Assembly (NCBI GenBank): GCA_031412355.1
Contig: JANOCR010000108.1
Location: forward strand, 1-16,536
Direction: 5' to 3'
Source of the DNA: JAENVT01 sp031412355
Lineage (GTDB): Bacteria; Actinomycetota; Acidimicrobiia; Acidimicrobiales; Ilumatobacteraceae
DNA length: 16,536 bases
The notes beneath the pieces were generated by a model, which made no database searches, was not told where the DNA came from, and saw nothing but the letters and a program-made list of their open reading frames with translations. Both the position numbers and the translations under genes were made by a program. Positions 8,996 through 15,178 of the stretch are shown one piece after another; position 1 is the stretch's first letter; each line of letters starts with the position of its first letter.

Positions 8996-9592
8996 ATGTC
9001 CGACACCACCCGTCCGATGGCGCTCGACGCCGGTTTCGATCCGCGCAGCGATGTGTTCAACAGGTTGCTGAAGAACCGGGTGATCATGCTCGGCACCGAC
9101 GTCAACGACGACATGGCGAATCAGATCTGCGCCCAACTGCTGTACCTCGAGGGCGAGGACGCGATGAACGACATCTGGCTGTACATCAACAGCCCCGGCG
9201 GGTCCGTCACCGCCGGCATGGCGATCTACGACACCATGCAATTCATCTCGTGCGACGTCGCAACGGTGTGTATGGGTATGGCGGCCTCGATGGGTCAGTT
9301 CCTGCTCACCGCCGGCGCCGCCGGCAAGCGATACACCTTGCCGAACGCCCGCATCATGATGCACCAGCCACTGGCGGGTCTCCGCGGCCAGGCCACCGAC
9401 ATCGCCATCCAGGCCGAGCAGTTGGCATACACCAAGCGCCGCATGGCCGAGCTCACGGCACACCACTCTGGTCAGACGCTCGAGCAGATTCAAGCCGACA
9501 GCGAGCGCGATCGCTGGTTCACCGCAGATCAGGCCAAGGCGTACGGTCTGGTCGATTCCGTCAAGACCAAGCGCGGCGAACTACCGAACTGA
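8996..9592 (+). CDS. clpP: ATP-dependent Clp protease proteolytic subunit ClpP
   Basis: This 198-residue protein is the serine peptidase of the Clp protease, which degrades unfolded and tagged proteins delivered by ClpX or ClpC. The catalytic triad is S98 (GMAASMGQ), H123 (ARIMMHQP) and D172 (SERDRWF), and the handle region with YINSPGGSVTAG (63-74) is intact. The length is normal. ATG 8996 is preferred over the in-frame GTG 8975 because a TAGCGT -10 box ends 7 nt before it. Actinobacteria usually have clpP1 and clpP2 in tandem near clpX. Here clpP stands alone, so a second copy is presumably elsewhere. It faces the lipoprotein gene on the opposite strand, with only 4 nt between the stop codons. 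Confidence 0.95.
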   Translation: MSDTTRPMALDAGFDPRSDVFNRLLKNRVIMLGTDVNDDMANQICAQLLYLEGEDAMNDIWLYINSPGGSVTAGMAIYDTMQFISCDVATVCMGMAASMGQFLLTAGAAGKRYTLPNARIMMHQPLAGLRGQATDIAIQAEQLAYTKRRMAELTAHHSGQTLEQIQADSERDRWFTADQAKAYGLVDSVKTKRGELPN

Positions 9593-9596
9593 CCCG

Positions 9597-10028
9597 CTAA
9601 GGCGCGACTGTCTCCACCACCGGGTGCACCGTCGTCGTCGGCGTGCCGATCGTGATGCCGCACAGCCGGGTCGTGTAGTCGGAGATTGCCTCTGCTGCAT
9701 TCTGTGACGACCGTGCCATGTCGGCGATCCGCTGCACCGAGGCGGGGTCTTTGGGGTCGACGCTCGCCGCTGCTTCGAGGGTGGAGGTCATGGTTTCCCA
9801 TTCCTTCTGCACTGCCAGCGGCGCGATCGAGGTGATCGATCGGTAGAGCTTCGCGGTCTCGTCGATCCCTATGCTGTCGACGATGGCCGGCGCATTGAGC
9901 TGCGCCAGACTGCCACTGACGGTGGTGCAGTACTGAGCATCGGTGGCCGGTGGCGTCTTGTCCGAGCACGCGCTGAGGAATGCGACCGCGGCACTGAGCA
10001 CGACGAGGTTCCGCACAGCATTCCGCAC
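9597..10028 (-). CDS. Small secreted lipoprotein of unknown function
   Basis: This 143-residue protein starts at GTG 10028, preceded by a GGGAG Shine-Dalgarno-like sequence at 9-nt spacing. The N-terminus has positive charges (MRNAVRN), a hydrophobic core (LVVLSAAVAF) and a lipobox LSAC with C21, so it should be exported and lipid-anchored. The mature part is short, probably mostly helical, and has two further cysteines (C34 and one near 122) that could form a disulfide. It ends in a Thr/Val/Pro-rich tail. I recognise no domain. It is divergent from comM and convergent with clpP. Confidence 0.7.
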   Translation of the reverse strand: MRNAVRNLVVLSAAVAFLSACSDKTPPATDAQYCTTVSGSLAQLNAPAIVDSIGIDETAKLYRSITSIAPLAVQKEWETMTSTLEAAASVDPKDPASVQRIADMARSSQNAAEAISDYTTRLCGITIGTPTTTVHPVVETVAP

Positions 10029-10072
10029 ATCGGCAGTCTCCCAGGCTGCGTCGAGAAATGAGTGTCATCAGG

Positions 10073-10100
10073 TTGCGACCGAACTGGCGGCGGATACAGT
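10073..10100 (+). promoter_or_regulatory. Probable promoter of the comM-dprA-xerC-sigma operon
   Basis: -35 TTGCGA (10073-10078, 4 of 6) and -10 TACAGT (10095-10100) at 16-nt spacing, in the 156-bp divergent spacer upstream of comM. The predicted start near 10107 gives a leader of about 78 nt. A small hairpin, CGGCG/CGCCG (10150-10168), and a GGAGG ribosome binding site (10174-10178) lie within it. Confidence 0.45.
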
Positions 10101-10173
10101 GCCAACACCGTCGAGGGTCCGGTTTCGCTCCCTTCCAGCAATGTTCACGCGGCGCTCGATCGTCGCCGTAGCT

Positions 10174-10178
10174 GGAGG
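10174..10178 (+). promoter_or_regulatory. Ribosome binding site of comM
   Basis: GGAGG, 6 nt before ATG 10185. It decides the start of comM, because the frame is open further upstream. Confidence 0.7.
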
Positions 10179-10184
10179 TTCGCG

Positions 10185-11702
10185 ATGCTCGCCGCCGTCC
10201 GTTCCGCAACCTTTCTCGGTGTCGAAGGTCGTCCGGTGACCGTGGAGGTTCATGTGTCCACCGGTCTGCCGGCGTTCCAGATCGTGGGCCTGCCCGACGA
10301 AGCGTGCAGAGAGTCGCGCGACCGGGTGCGCGCAGCGGTCATGTCCAGTGGCCTGCCCTGGCCATCGTGCCGCATGACGGTGAACCTGGCTCCTTCGAAC
10401 CAACGCAAGGGAGGTTCCGGTCTCGATCTGGCGATCGCCGTCGGGTTGCTGATCGCCAATGGTGAGATCCCCAACGATGCTGTCGCCGGACTCGGTTTCG
10501 TAGGCGAACTGGGTCTCGACGGATCGCTGCGCGCAATCGCCGGGGTCGCACCCATGGTCGGGGCGCTCGTGGACCTGATACCGGTGGTACCCCGCTCGTC
10601 GTTTCGCGAGGCCAGGGCCATCTCGCCGGGCCGTGTGCGCGTGGCCGCGTACCTGCGCGAGGTAATCGATGCCCTCAACGGCGTCGCGCCGTGGCCCGAC
10701 GAGCCCGATGACGCTTACATCGACGACGAGCCACCGATACCAGATCTGTCCGATGTGCGAGGGCAGGCCACCGCCCGCAAGGCGCTGGAAGTTGCCGCCG
10801 CCGGTGGGCACCATCTGCTGCTCGTCGGGCCACCGGGCGCCGGCAAGACCATGCTCGCCCAGCGCATGCCAGGACTTCTCCCTGCGCTCACCCCGGCGCT
10901 GGCACTCGAGGCCACGATGGTGCACTCTGCCGCCGGTGTGCGGCTGCCCGCAGTCGGGATGATCCGCCGAGCCCCGTTCCGCGCTCCGCATCACAGCAGT
11001 TCGATGGTGTCGCTGGTCGGTGGTGGAACGGTGAACCTGCGACCCGGCGAAATTTCTCTTGCGCACGGCGGAGTCCTGTTCCTCGACGAGCTCGGCGAGT
11101 TCTCGCCGATGGTGCTCGACGGGTTGCGGCAGCCGTTGGAAGAGGGGGTCATTCGTGTTGCTCGAGCTCGGGCCAGCGCCACATTGCCTGCCAGGTTCCT
11201 GCTCGTCGCGGCGACCAACCCATGCCCGTGCGGAGGTGGGCCACCGGGTGCTTGCGATTGCGACGACGGTGCTCGCCTTCGCTACCTGCGCCGCCTCAGT
11301 GGCCCGCTGCTCGATCGATTCGACCTGCGCGTCGGTGTTGCCCGACCTGGCGTCGACGACCTGCTGCAAGGTGGCGGGGGCGAAAGCACGGCGCTGGCCG
11401 CGGCCAGGGTGTCGATCGCCCGCACCGCCGCGGTCGACTTGCGCGGCACGCTCAACAGCGAGATCCCGGCGTCGCATCTCGACATCCTCGCCCCGCTGCA
11501 TCCGGCAGCCCGGTTGATGTTGCGCAGCGAGCTCGAGCGCGAGCGGCTGACCGGGCGGGGCTACCACCGCATCCGCCGAGTCGCCCGCACCCTTGCCGAT
11601 CTCGATGGAGAGATCTCGGCGCCGGTGGGCGAGCAGCACGTTGCGCTGGCTCTGCAACTGCGTGTCAGGCTGCGGGTATCGATGCGCGAGCAGGTCGCGT
11701 GA
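10185..11702 (+). CDS. comM: ComM/YifB family Mg-chelatase-like AAA+ ATPase
   Basis: This 505-residue protein is the usual length for the family. It has an N-terminal Lon-protease-like ChlI domain (FQIVGLPDEACRESRDRVRAA, then NLAPSNQRKGGSGLDLAIA) and then the AAA+ core. Walker A is GPPGAGKT (215-222), PFRAPHHSSS follows at 264-273, and Walker B is VLFLDE (297-302). The cysteine-rich loop is NPCPCGGGPPGACDCD (345-360), and a C-terminal Mg-chelatase domain closes the protein. In Gram-negative competent bacteria ComM is a helicase that drives branch migration during integration of transforming DNA. The link to dprA here fits a recombination role. ATG 10185 has a good Shine-Dalgarno sequence and matches the family N-terminus. 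The stop overlaps the dprA start (GTGA). Confidence 0.95.
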   Translation: MLAAVRSATFLGVEGRPVTVEVHVSTGLPAFQIVGLPDEACRESRDRVRAAVMSSGLPWPSCRMTVNLAPSNQRKGGSGLDLAIAVGLLIANGEIPNDAVAGLGFVGELGLDGSLRAIAGVAPMVGALVDLIPVVPRSSFREARAISPGRVRVAAYLREVIDALNGVAPWPDEPDDAYIDDEPPIPDLSDVRGQATARKALEVAAAGGHHLLLVGPPGAGKTMLAQRMPGLLPALTPALALEATMVHSAAGVRLPAVGMIRRAPFRAPHHSSSMVSLVGGGTVNLRPGEISLAHGGVLFLDELGEFSPMVLDGLRQPLEEGVIRVARARASATLPARFLLVAATNPCPCGGGPPGACDCDDGARLRYLRRLSGPLLDRFDLRVGVARPGVDDLLQGGGGESTALAAARVSIARTAAVDLRGTLNSEIPASHLDILAPLHPAARLMLRSELERERLTGRGYHRIRRVARTLADLDGEISAPVGEQHVALALQLRVRLRVSMREQVA

Positions 11703-12826
11703 GCTCCGATCTACCCCCTCAGGCGTATGCAGCGGCGCTGGCTTCGTTCCCGCACATGTCGATTCATCGACTGGGGGCCCTGCTGCGCCACCATCCACCC
11801 GTCGAGGCCTACGCGGTCGCGGTGGGCCAGCACCGTGCCGACGGCCTGATCGAACGGGTGCTGGCCGATGCAGAAATCCGCGCGGCTTGGCAGCGCGCCG
11901 GCCGGTCGTCCGTGCTCGACAAGATGTGGGAACGGTGCTGTCGAATAGGCGTACGGGTCCTGCTGCACGGCTCGGTCGACTACCCCGCGTTGCTGCTCGA
12001 CGACCCGCTGCCTCCCCCGGTCGTGTTTGTGCAAGGCGACCTGGCCCTGCTCGACGGCCGTCGCGCGGCCCTCGTCGGGACGCGCAACGCCACTGCGGCC
12101 GGCCGCGATACGGCGACGACGCTGGGCCGTCAGCTGGCCGATGCCGAGGTGCATGTGGTGTCGGGGTTGGCCCGAGGCATCGACGGTTGCGCGCATCGCG
12201 GCGCGCTGCAAACCAGCGGTGGCGGACGACCCATCGCCATAGTGGCGTCAGGACACGACGTGGTGTACCCGCGCGAACATGCCGCGCTGTGGAACTCTGT
12301 GGCCGAGCAGGGTCTTTTGCTGTCCGAGGCCGCGCCGGGAACAGCGCCCGAGGCGTACCGGTTCCCCATGCGCAACCGTTTGATCGCTGCACTATCCGAG
12401 GTCGTGATCGTAGTCGAATCCCGCGAACAGGGCGGGTCGCTGATCACGGTCAACGAGGCGATCGAGCGCAACGTGCCGCTGATGGCCGTGCCCGGCGGAG
12501 TCCACAATCGCGCAGCGACGGGAACCAACCAGTTGATCCGCGATGGCGCCGGCGTAGTGGTCGATGTCACCGACATCCTGATCGCGCTGGCGATGGATCA
12601 CCGCCGCAGTTCCGGCACCCGGTCCGAGCCCAGACCGCGCCCACGTGGTGCCGATCTCGCTGTCTACGAGACCTGTGCCGGCGAGCCGCGCACGATCGAC
12701 GGGCTGGCGCTGGCGTGTTCGCTGAGCCTGGTCGACACGGCGATGGCGGTCGCCCGGCTGGAGCACACAGGGTGGATTCAACAGTCCGACGGATGGTTCG
12801 AGGCCGTGGGGTCACCGCTGCGATGA
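11699..12826 (+). CDS. dprA: DNA processing protein DprA/Smf
   Basis: This 375-residue protein binds incoming single-stranded DNA and loads RecA during transformation. The Rossmann-like DprA core is intact: ALVGTRNAT (124-132), SGLARGIDGCAHRGAL (155-170), YPREH (190-194), FPMRNRLIAALS (222-233), EQGGSLIT (243-250) and GTNQLI (275-280). An N-terminal SAM-like helical region and a C-terminal winged-helix remnant (about 310-375) flank it. The frame is open upstream inside comM, but GTG 11699 overlaps the comM stop by 4 nt and matches where the homology begins, so translation is probably coupled. No comEA/comEC-type uptake genes are visible in the window, so natural transformation is not shown. 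Confidence 0.95.
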   Translation: MSSDLPPQAYAAALASFPHMSIHRLGALLRHHPPVEAYAVAVGQHRADGLIERVLADAEIRAAWQRAGRSSVLDKMWERCCRIGVRVLLHGSVDYPALLLDDPLPPPVVFVQGDLALLDGRRAALVGTRNATAAGRDTATTLGRQLADAEVHVVSGLARGIDGCAHRGALQTSGGGRPIAIVASGHDVVYPREHAALWNSVAEQGLLLSEAAPGTAPEAYRFPMRNRLIAALSEVVIVVESREQGGSLITVNEAIERNVPLMAVPGGVHNRAATGTNQLIRDGAGVVVDVTDILIALAMDHRRSSGTRSEPRPRPRGADLAVYETCAGEPRTIDGLALACSLSLVDTAMAVARLEHTGWIQQSDGWFEAVGSPLR

Positions 12827-12851
12827 CACCGACCGAATACCCTTGGCGCCG

Positions 12852-13772
12852 ATGGCTGCTTCGCTCGCGGGGGCTCGACGTCCCGACCTCGTCGGCGACT
12901 GGCGACTTGATGAGTTTGCCGACGCTCTCACCAGCTCGGCAACCAACACCATCGATGCCTACCGCAGTGACCTATCGCTGTTCGCCGAGTGGGTCGAGCG
13001 CTCAGGGATCCACTCGCCTGTTGATGTCGATCGCCTGCTGCTTCGGCGGTATGTGTCGTCGCTCGCGACCCGCCAGTTCGCCAAGCGCACGATTGCTCGA
13101 AAGGTTGCGGCGCTTCGCCGCTACTACTCGTTCCTGCGTCACCGCGGCTACGTCGAGGTCGACCCGACCGTCTCGTTACGGGCCCCCGCCGGCCCGGCGC
13201 GGTTGCCGCGGGTGCTCGAACACAGCGAGGTCGCGGCCCTGCTCGACACGTCCGACGACCCTGCTGCGGTGGACGAGCCGGTGTGGAGGCGGCGACGCGA
13301 CGATGCAGTGCTGGAGGTGCTGTACGGCAGCGGCGTGCGCGTCGGCGAACTGTGCGGCCTCGACATCGATTCGCTCGACCTCGGCGGTGCCGCGGTCACT
13401 GTGTGGGGCAAAGGTGCAAAAGAGCGGCGGGTACCGCTCAGCGCGCCGGCAGTCGAGGCGTTGCGCGCCTGGTTGGCCATTCGCGCCGATGTGGTGCCGC
13501 CGCAGGCGGGCGCTGCGGTGTTCGGAAACGAGCGTGGCGTACGGTTGTCTCCGCGCGATGTGCGTCGGATCGTTGACCGACGCAGTCAGCGCCCGACTCA
13601 CCCTCACGCCTTGCGTCACAGCTTTGCGACGCACCTGCTCGATGGTGGCGCAGACCTTCGTGTGGTACAAGATCTGCTGGGCCACAGTGATGTGGCCACC
13701 ACGCAGCGTTACACCCACGTCAGCAAGCAACGTCTTCGAGCCGTCTACACGGAAGCCCACCCCCGAGCATGA
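12852..13772 (+). CDS. xerC: Tyrosine recombinase XerC
   Basis: This 306-residue protein has an N-terminal SAM-like core-binding domain (about 15-105) and a C-terminal catalytic domain. All catalytic residues are present: R163 (GSGVRVGEL), K187 (GKGAKERR), H252 and R255 (HALRHSFATHLL), H278 (LGHSD) and Y287 (TTQRYTHV). Xer recombinases resolve chromosome dimers at dif. Placement between dprA and the rpsB region matches the xerC locus of other actinobacteria, so I favour XerC over XerD or a mobile integrase. It starts 25 nt after dprA; TTG 12843 is a possible earlier start. A TACCCT hexamer 8 nt before the ATG could be an internal leaderless promoter, but this is weak. The stop overlaps the sigma factor start (ATGA). 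Confidence 0.92.
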   Translation: MAASLAGARRPDLVGDWRLDEFADALTSSATNTIDAYRSDLSLFAEWVERSGIHSPVDVDRLLLRRYVSSLATRQFAKRTIARKVAALRRYYSFLRHRGYVEVDPTVSLRAPAGPARLPRVLEHSEVAALLDTSDDPAAVDEPVWRRRRDDAVLEVLYGSGVRVGELCGLDIDSLDLGGAAVTVWGKGAKERRVPLSAPAVEALRAWLAIRADVVPPQAGAAVFGNERGVRLSPRDVRRIVDRRSQRPTHPHALRHSFATHLLDGGADLRVVQDLLGHSDVATTQRYTHVSKQRLRAVYTEAHPRA

Positions 13773-14521
13773 AACGCGACAACGACATCGAACACTGGTG
13801 GGAACGCTGGCTGGAGGCACGGGATCCGATTGCCCGCGACCGGCTGATCGTGCACTACTCCCCGTTGGTGAAGTTCGTCGCCGGCCGTGTTGGCGCCGGT
13901 CTACCCAACAGCGTCGATCCCGGCGATCTGGTCAGCGCTGGTGTCTTCGGGCTCATCGATGCCGTCGAACGATTCGACTCGTCACGTGGCGTCAAGTTCG
14001 AGACGTTCGCCGTGCCGCGCATCCGCGGCGCAGTGTTCGACGGGTTGCGGTCTCTCGACTGGGTTCCACGAAGCGTGCGCAGTCGTGCTCGCGAGGTCGA
14101 GACTGCGTTCACCGAGCTCGAGAGTCGCCACGGCCGGGCTCCTACCGATGCCGAGTTGTCGTCCCACTTGAAGCTCACGGCACCCGAGTTCCAGAAATGG
14201 CTCAACTCCATCGCCTCGACCACGGTCGGTCCGCTCGATCGTGCGCTCGTTGCCGGAAGCGAGCCGCGCACGCTCAGCGGCGACGTGCCCGACACGCCGG
14301 CGTCGATCGTCGAAGACGGCGAGGTGCGCCGGCTGGTGCGCGGAGAGGTGAAGCGTCTGCCCGACCGCGAGAAGATGGTCCTGTCGCTGTACTACGACGA
14401 GGGCCTCACCCTGGCCGAGATCGGTGGCGTGCTCGGTGTCACCGAGAGCCGGGTCTCGCAAATCCATACGAAGGCTGTGTTGCACCTCCGCGCCAGACTG
14501 TCGGCCTCCGGGGTCACCTAG
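13769..14521 (+). CDS. whiG: RNA polymerase sigma factor, FliA/WhiG family (sigma-28 type)
   Basis: This 250-residue protein has sigma regions 2, 3 and 4 without region 1. Region 2 includes LIVHYSPLVKFVAGRVGAGLP (26-46), LVSAGVFGLIDAVERFD (54-70) and KFETFAVPRIRGAVFDGLRSLDWVPRSVR (76-104). Region 4 has LPDREKMVLSLYYDEGLTLAEIGGVLGVTESRVSQIHTKA (197-236), nearly identical to Streptomyces WhiG. The family directs flagellar and chemotaxis genes in motile bacteria and sporulation genes in Streptomyces; which applies here cannot be told from the window. The ATG overlaps the xerC stop by 4 nt, so expression is tied to the dprA-xerC transcript. No anti-sigma factor gene (FlgM- or RsiG-like) is adjacent. 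Confidence 0.92.
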   Translation: MKRDNDIEHWWERWLEARDPIARDRLIVHYSPLVKFVAGRVGAGLPNSVDPGDLVSAGVFGLIDAVERFDSSRGVKFETFAVPRIRGAVFDGLRSLDWVPRSVRSRAREVETAFTELESRHGRAPTDAELSSHLKLTAPEFQKWLNSIASTTVGPLDRALVAGSEPRTLSGDVPDTPASIVEDGEVRRLVRGEVKRLPDREKMVLSLYYDEGLTLAEIGGVLGVTESRVSQIHTKAVLHLRARLSASGVT

Positions 14522-14549
14522 CCGGACGGGCCACCCGGGCGGTCAGCGC

Positions 14550-15029
14550 ATGATCGGCGCGGTCGCCGGTCTGGCAATGTTGGCGTCGGGTTGCTACCTG
14601 CCGCCTGTGCCGTCGCCGATCGTCGACGGTTTTCGTGCTCCGGCCTGCCTGTATTGCCCCGGCAATCGAGGGTTGGAGTACGAACCACCCATTGGGTCGC
14701 CCGTCATCGCCGCCGCCCCAGGGGTGGTCAAGTTCAGCGGAGTCGTAGCCGGTGTGCGCTACGTGGTGATCGATCAGCCCGATGGTCGATCGGCAACATA
14801 CGGCCGCCTGGCGGCGGCTCGCGTCGTCGTTGGCGCCCGTGTAGCGCAAGGCGATGTCGTCGGTTCTTCGACCGACCGGTTCTACTTCGGGCTTCGCCAA
14901 GGCGACCGGTACCTCGACCCGGCTCCCTACCTCGGCGTGCTTCGGTACCGCCCTCGACTGGTGCCGGTCGACGGAGCCGCGCCCCGCCCGGCGCCACCGG
15001 CCACCCTCCGCTGTGCGGCCTCGGGATGA
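14550..15029 (+). CDS. LytM/M23-like lipoprotein lacking metal ligands
   Basis: This 159-residue protein begins with a short hydrophobic signal and lipobox LASGC (C15), so it is probably exported and lipid-anchored; the signal lacks positive charges before the core. The remainder follows the M23 (LytM) fold closely: NRGLEYEPPIGSPVIAAAPGVVKFSGVVAGVRYVVID, YGRL, VVGARVAQGDVVGSS and YLDPAPYL. The zinc ligands are gone. The HxxxD histidine and aspartate are N39 and E43, the YxHL histidine is R86, and both histidines of HxH are replaced (R110, Y112). It should therefore be catalytically dead, like the pseudo-peptidases EnvC and NlpD that activate amidases. Actinobacteria often have an M23 gene at this position before rpsB. 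C33-x2-C36 and C154 are extra cysteines. It starts 28 nt after the sigma gene without a clear Shine-Dalgarno sequence. Confidence 0.75.
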   Translation: MIGAVAGLAMLASGCYLPPVPSPIVDGFRAPACLYCPGNRGLEYEPPIGSPVIAAAPGVVKFSGVVAGVRYVVIDQPDGRSATYGRLAAARVVVGARVAQGDVVGSSTDRFYFGLRQGDRYLDPAPYLGVLRYRPRLVPVDGAAPRPAPPATLRCAASG

Positions 15030-15053
15030 CGAGGGTGGGCGAGCGAGGGGTGC

Positions 15054-15064
15054 GCCGATAACAT
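15054..15064 (+). promoter_or_regulatory. Candidate rpsB promoter: GCCGATAA / TAACAT
   Basis: Positions 15054-15061 read GCCGATAA, the exact -10 consensus of FliA/WhiG-class sigma factors, and 15059-15064 read TAACAT, which also fits an ordinary TAnnnT -10. The TAAA -35 expected 15-16 nt upstream for sigma-28 is absent, and no good TTGACA-like -35 is seen. Predicted initiation is about 110 nt before rpsB. Confidence 0.35.
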
Positions 15065-15117
15065 GTCGAACCGGCCCGTCAACCCCGACGGTCCTGCATA
15101 TCAATCGTCTCGCTCTG

Positions 15118-15162
15118 TCTGCGGTCGCCTCGGCGCCAGGAGCCGACGCCGCCAACCGCAGA
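15118..15162 (+). promoter_or_regulatory. Structured rpsB leader (possible S2 autoregulatory element)
   Basis: A perfect 7-bp stem, TCTGCGG (15118-15124) with CCGCAGA (15156-15162), encloses an inner hairpin TCGGC/GCCGA (15130-15134 with 15142-15146, 7-nt loop). The closing stem ends one base before the ribosome binding site. An upstream hairpin, CCGTC-N6-GACGG, is at 15076-15091. In E. coli, S2 represses rpsB-tsf through its leader, so a similar role is plausible. Confidence 0.4.
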
Positions 15163-15163
15163 G

Positions 15164-15169
15164 AAGGAG
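15164..15169 (+). promoter_or_regulatory. Ribosome binding site of rpsB
   Basis: AAGGAG, 9 nt before ATG 15179. It is one of the few strong Shine-Dalgarno sequences in the window, in keeping with high expression. Confidence 0.8.
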
Positions 15170-15178
15170 TTACCCATC

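Noticed and set aside
10434..10443. Recurrent GGCGATCGCC palindromes (also near 74 and 8145) as a HIP1-like repeat
   Set aside because: The copies near 8145 and 10434 lie in coding sequence and encode common Leu-Ala-Ile-Ala runs; the copy near 74 is also coding and incomplete. Codon usage explains them without a dispersed element.
10068..12392. 774-codon open frame on the minus strand antisense to comM and dprA
   Set aside because: Composition is Arg/Pro/Ala/His-rich without any domain, and it lies opposite two well-conserved genes. Long antisense frames are expected in high-GC coding DNA.
11593..14553. 986-codon plus-strand frame overlapping dprA, xerC and the sigma gene
   Set aside because: It is an out-of-frame shadow, Arg-rich and without motifs, while the three genes in the other frames have intact catalytic residues.
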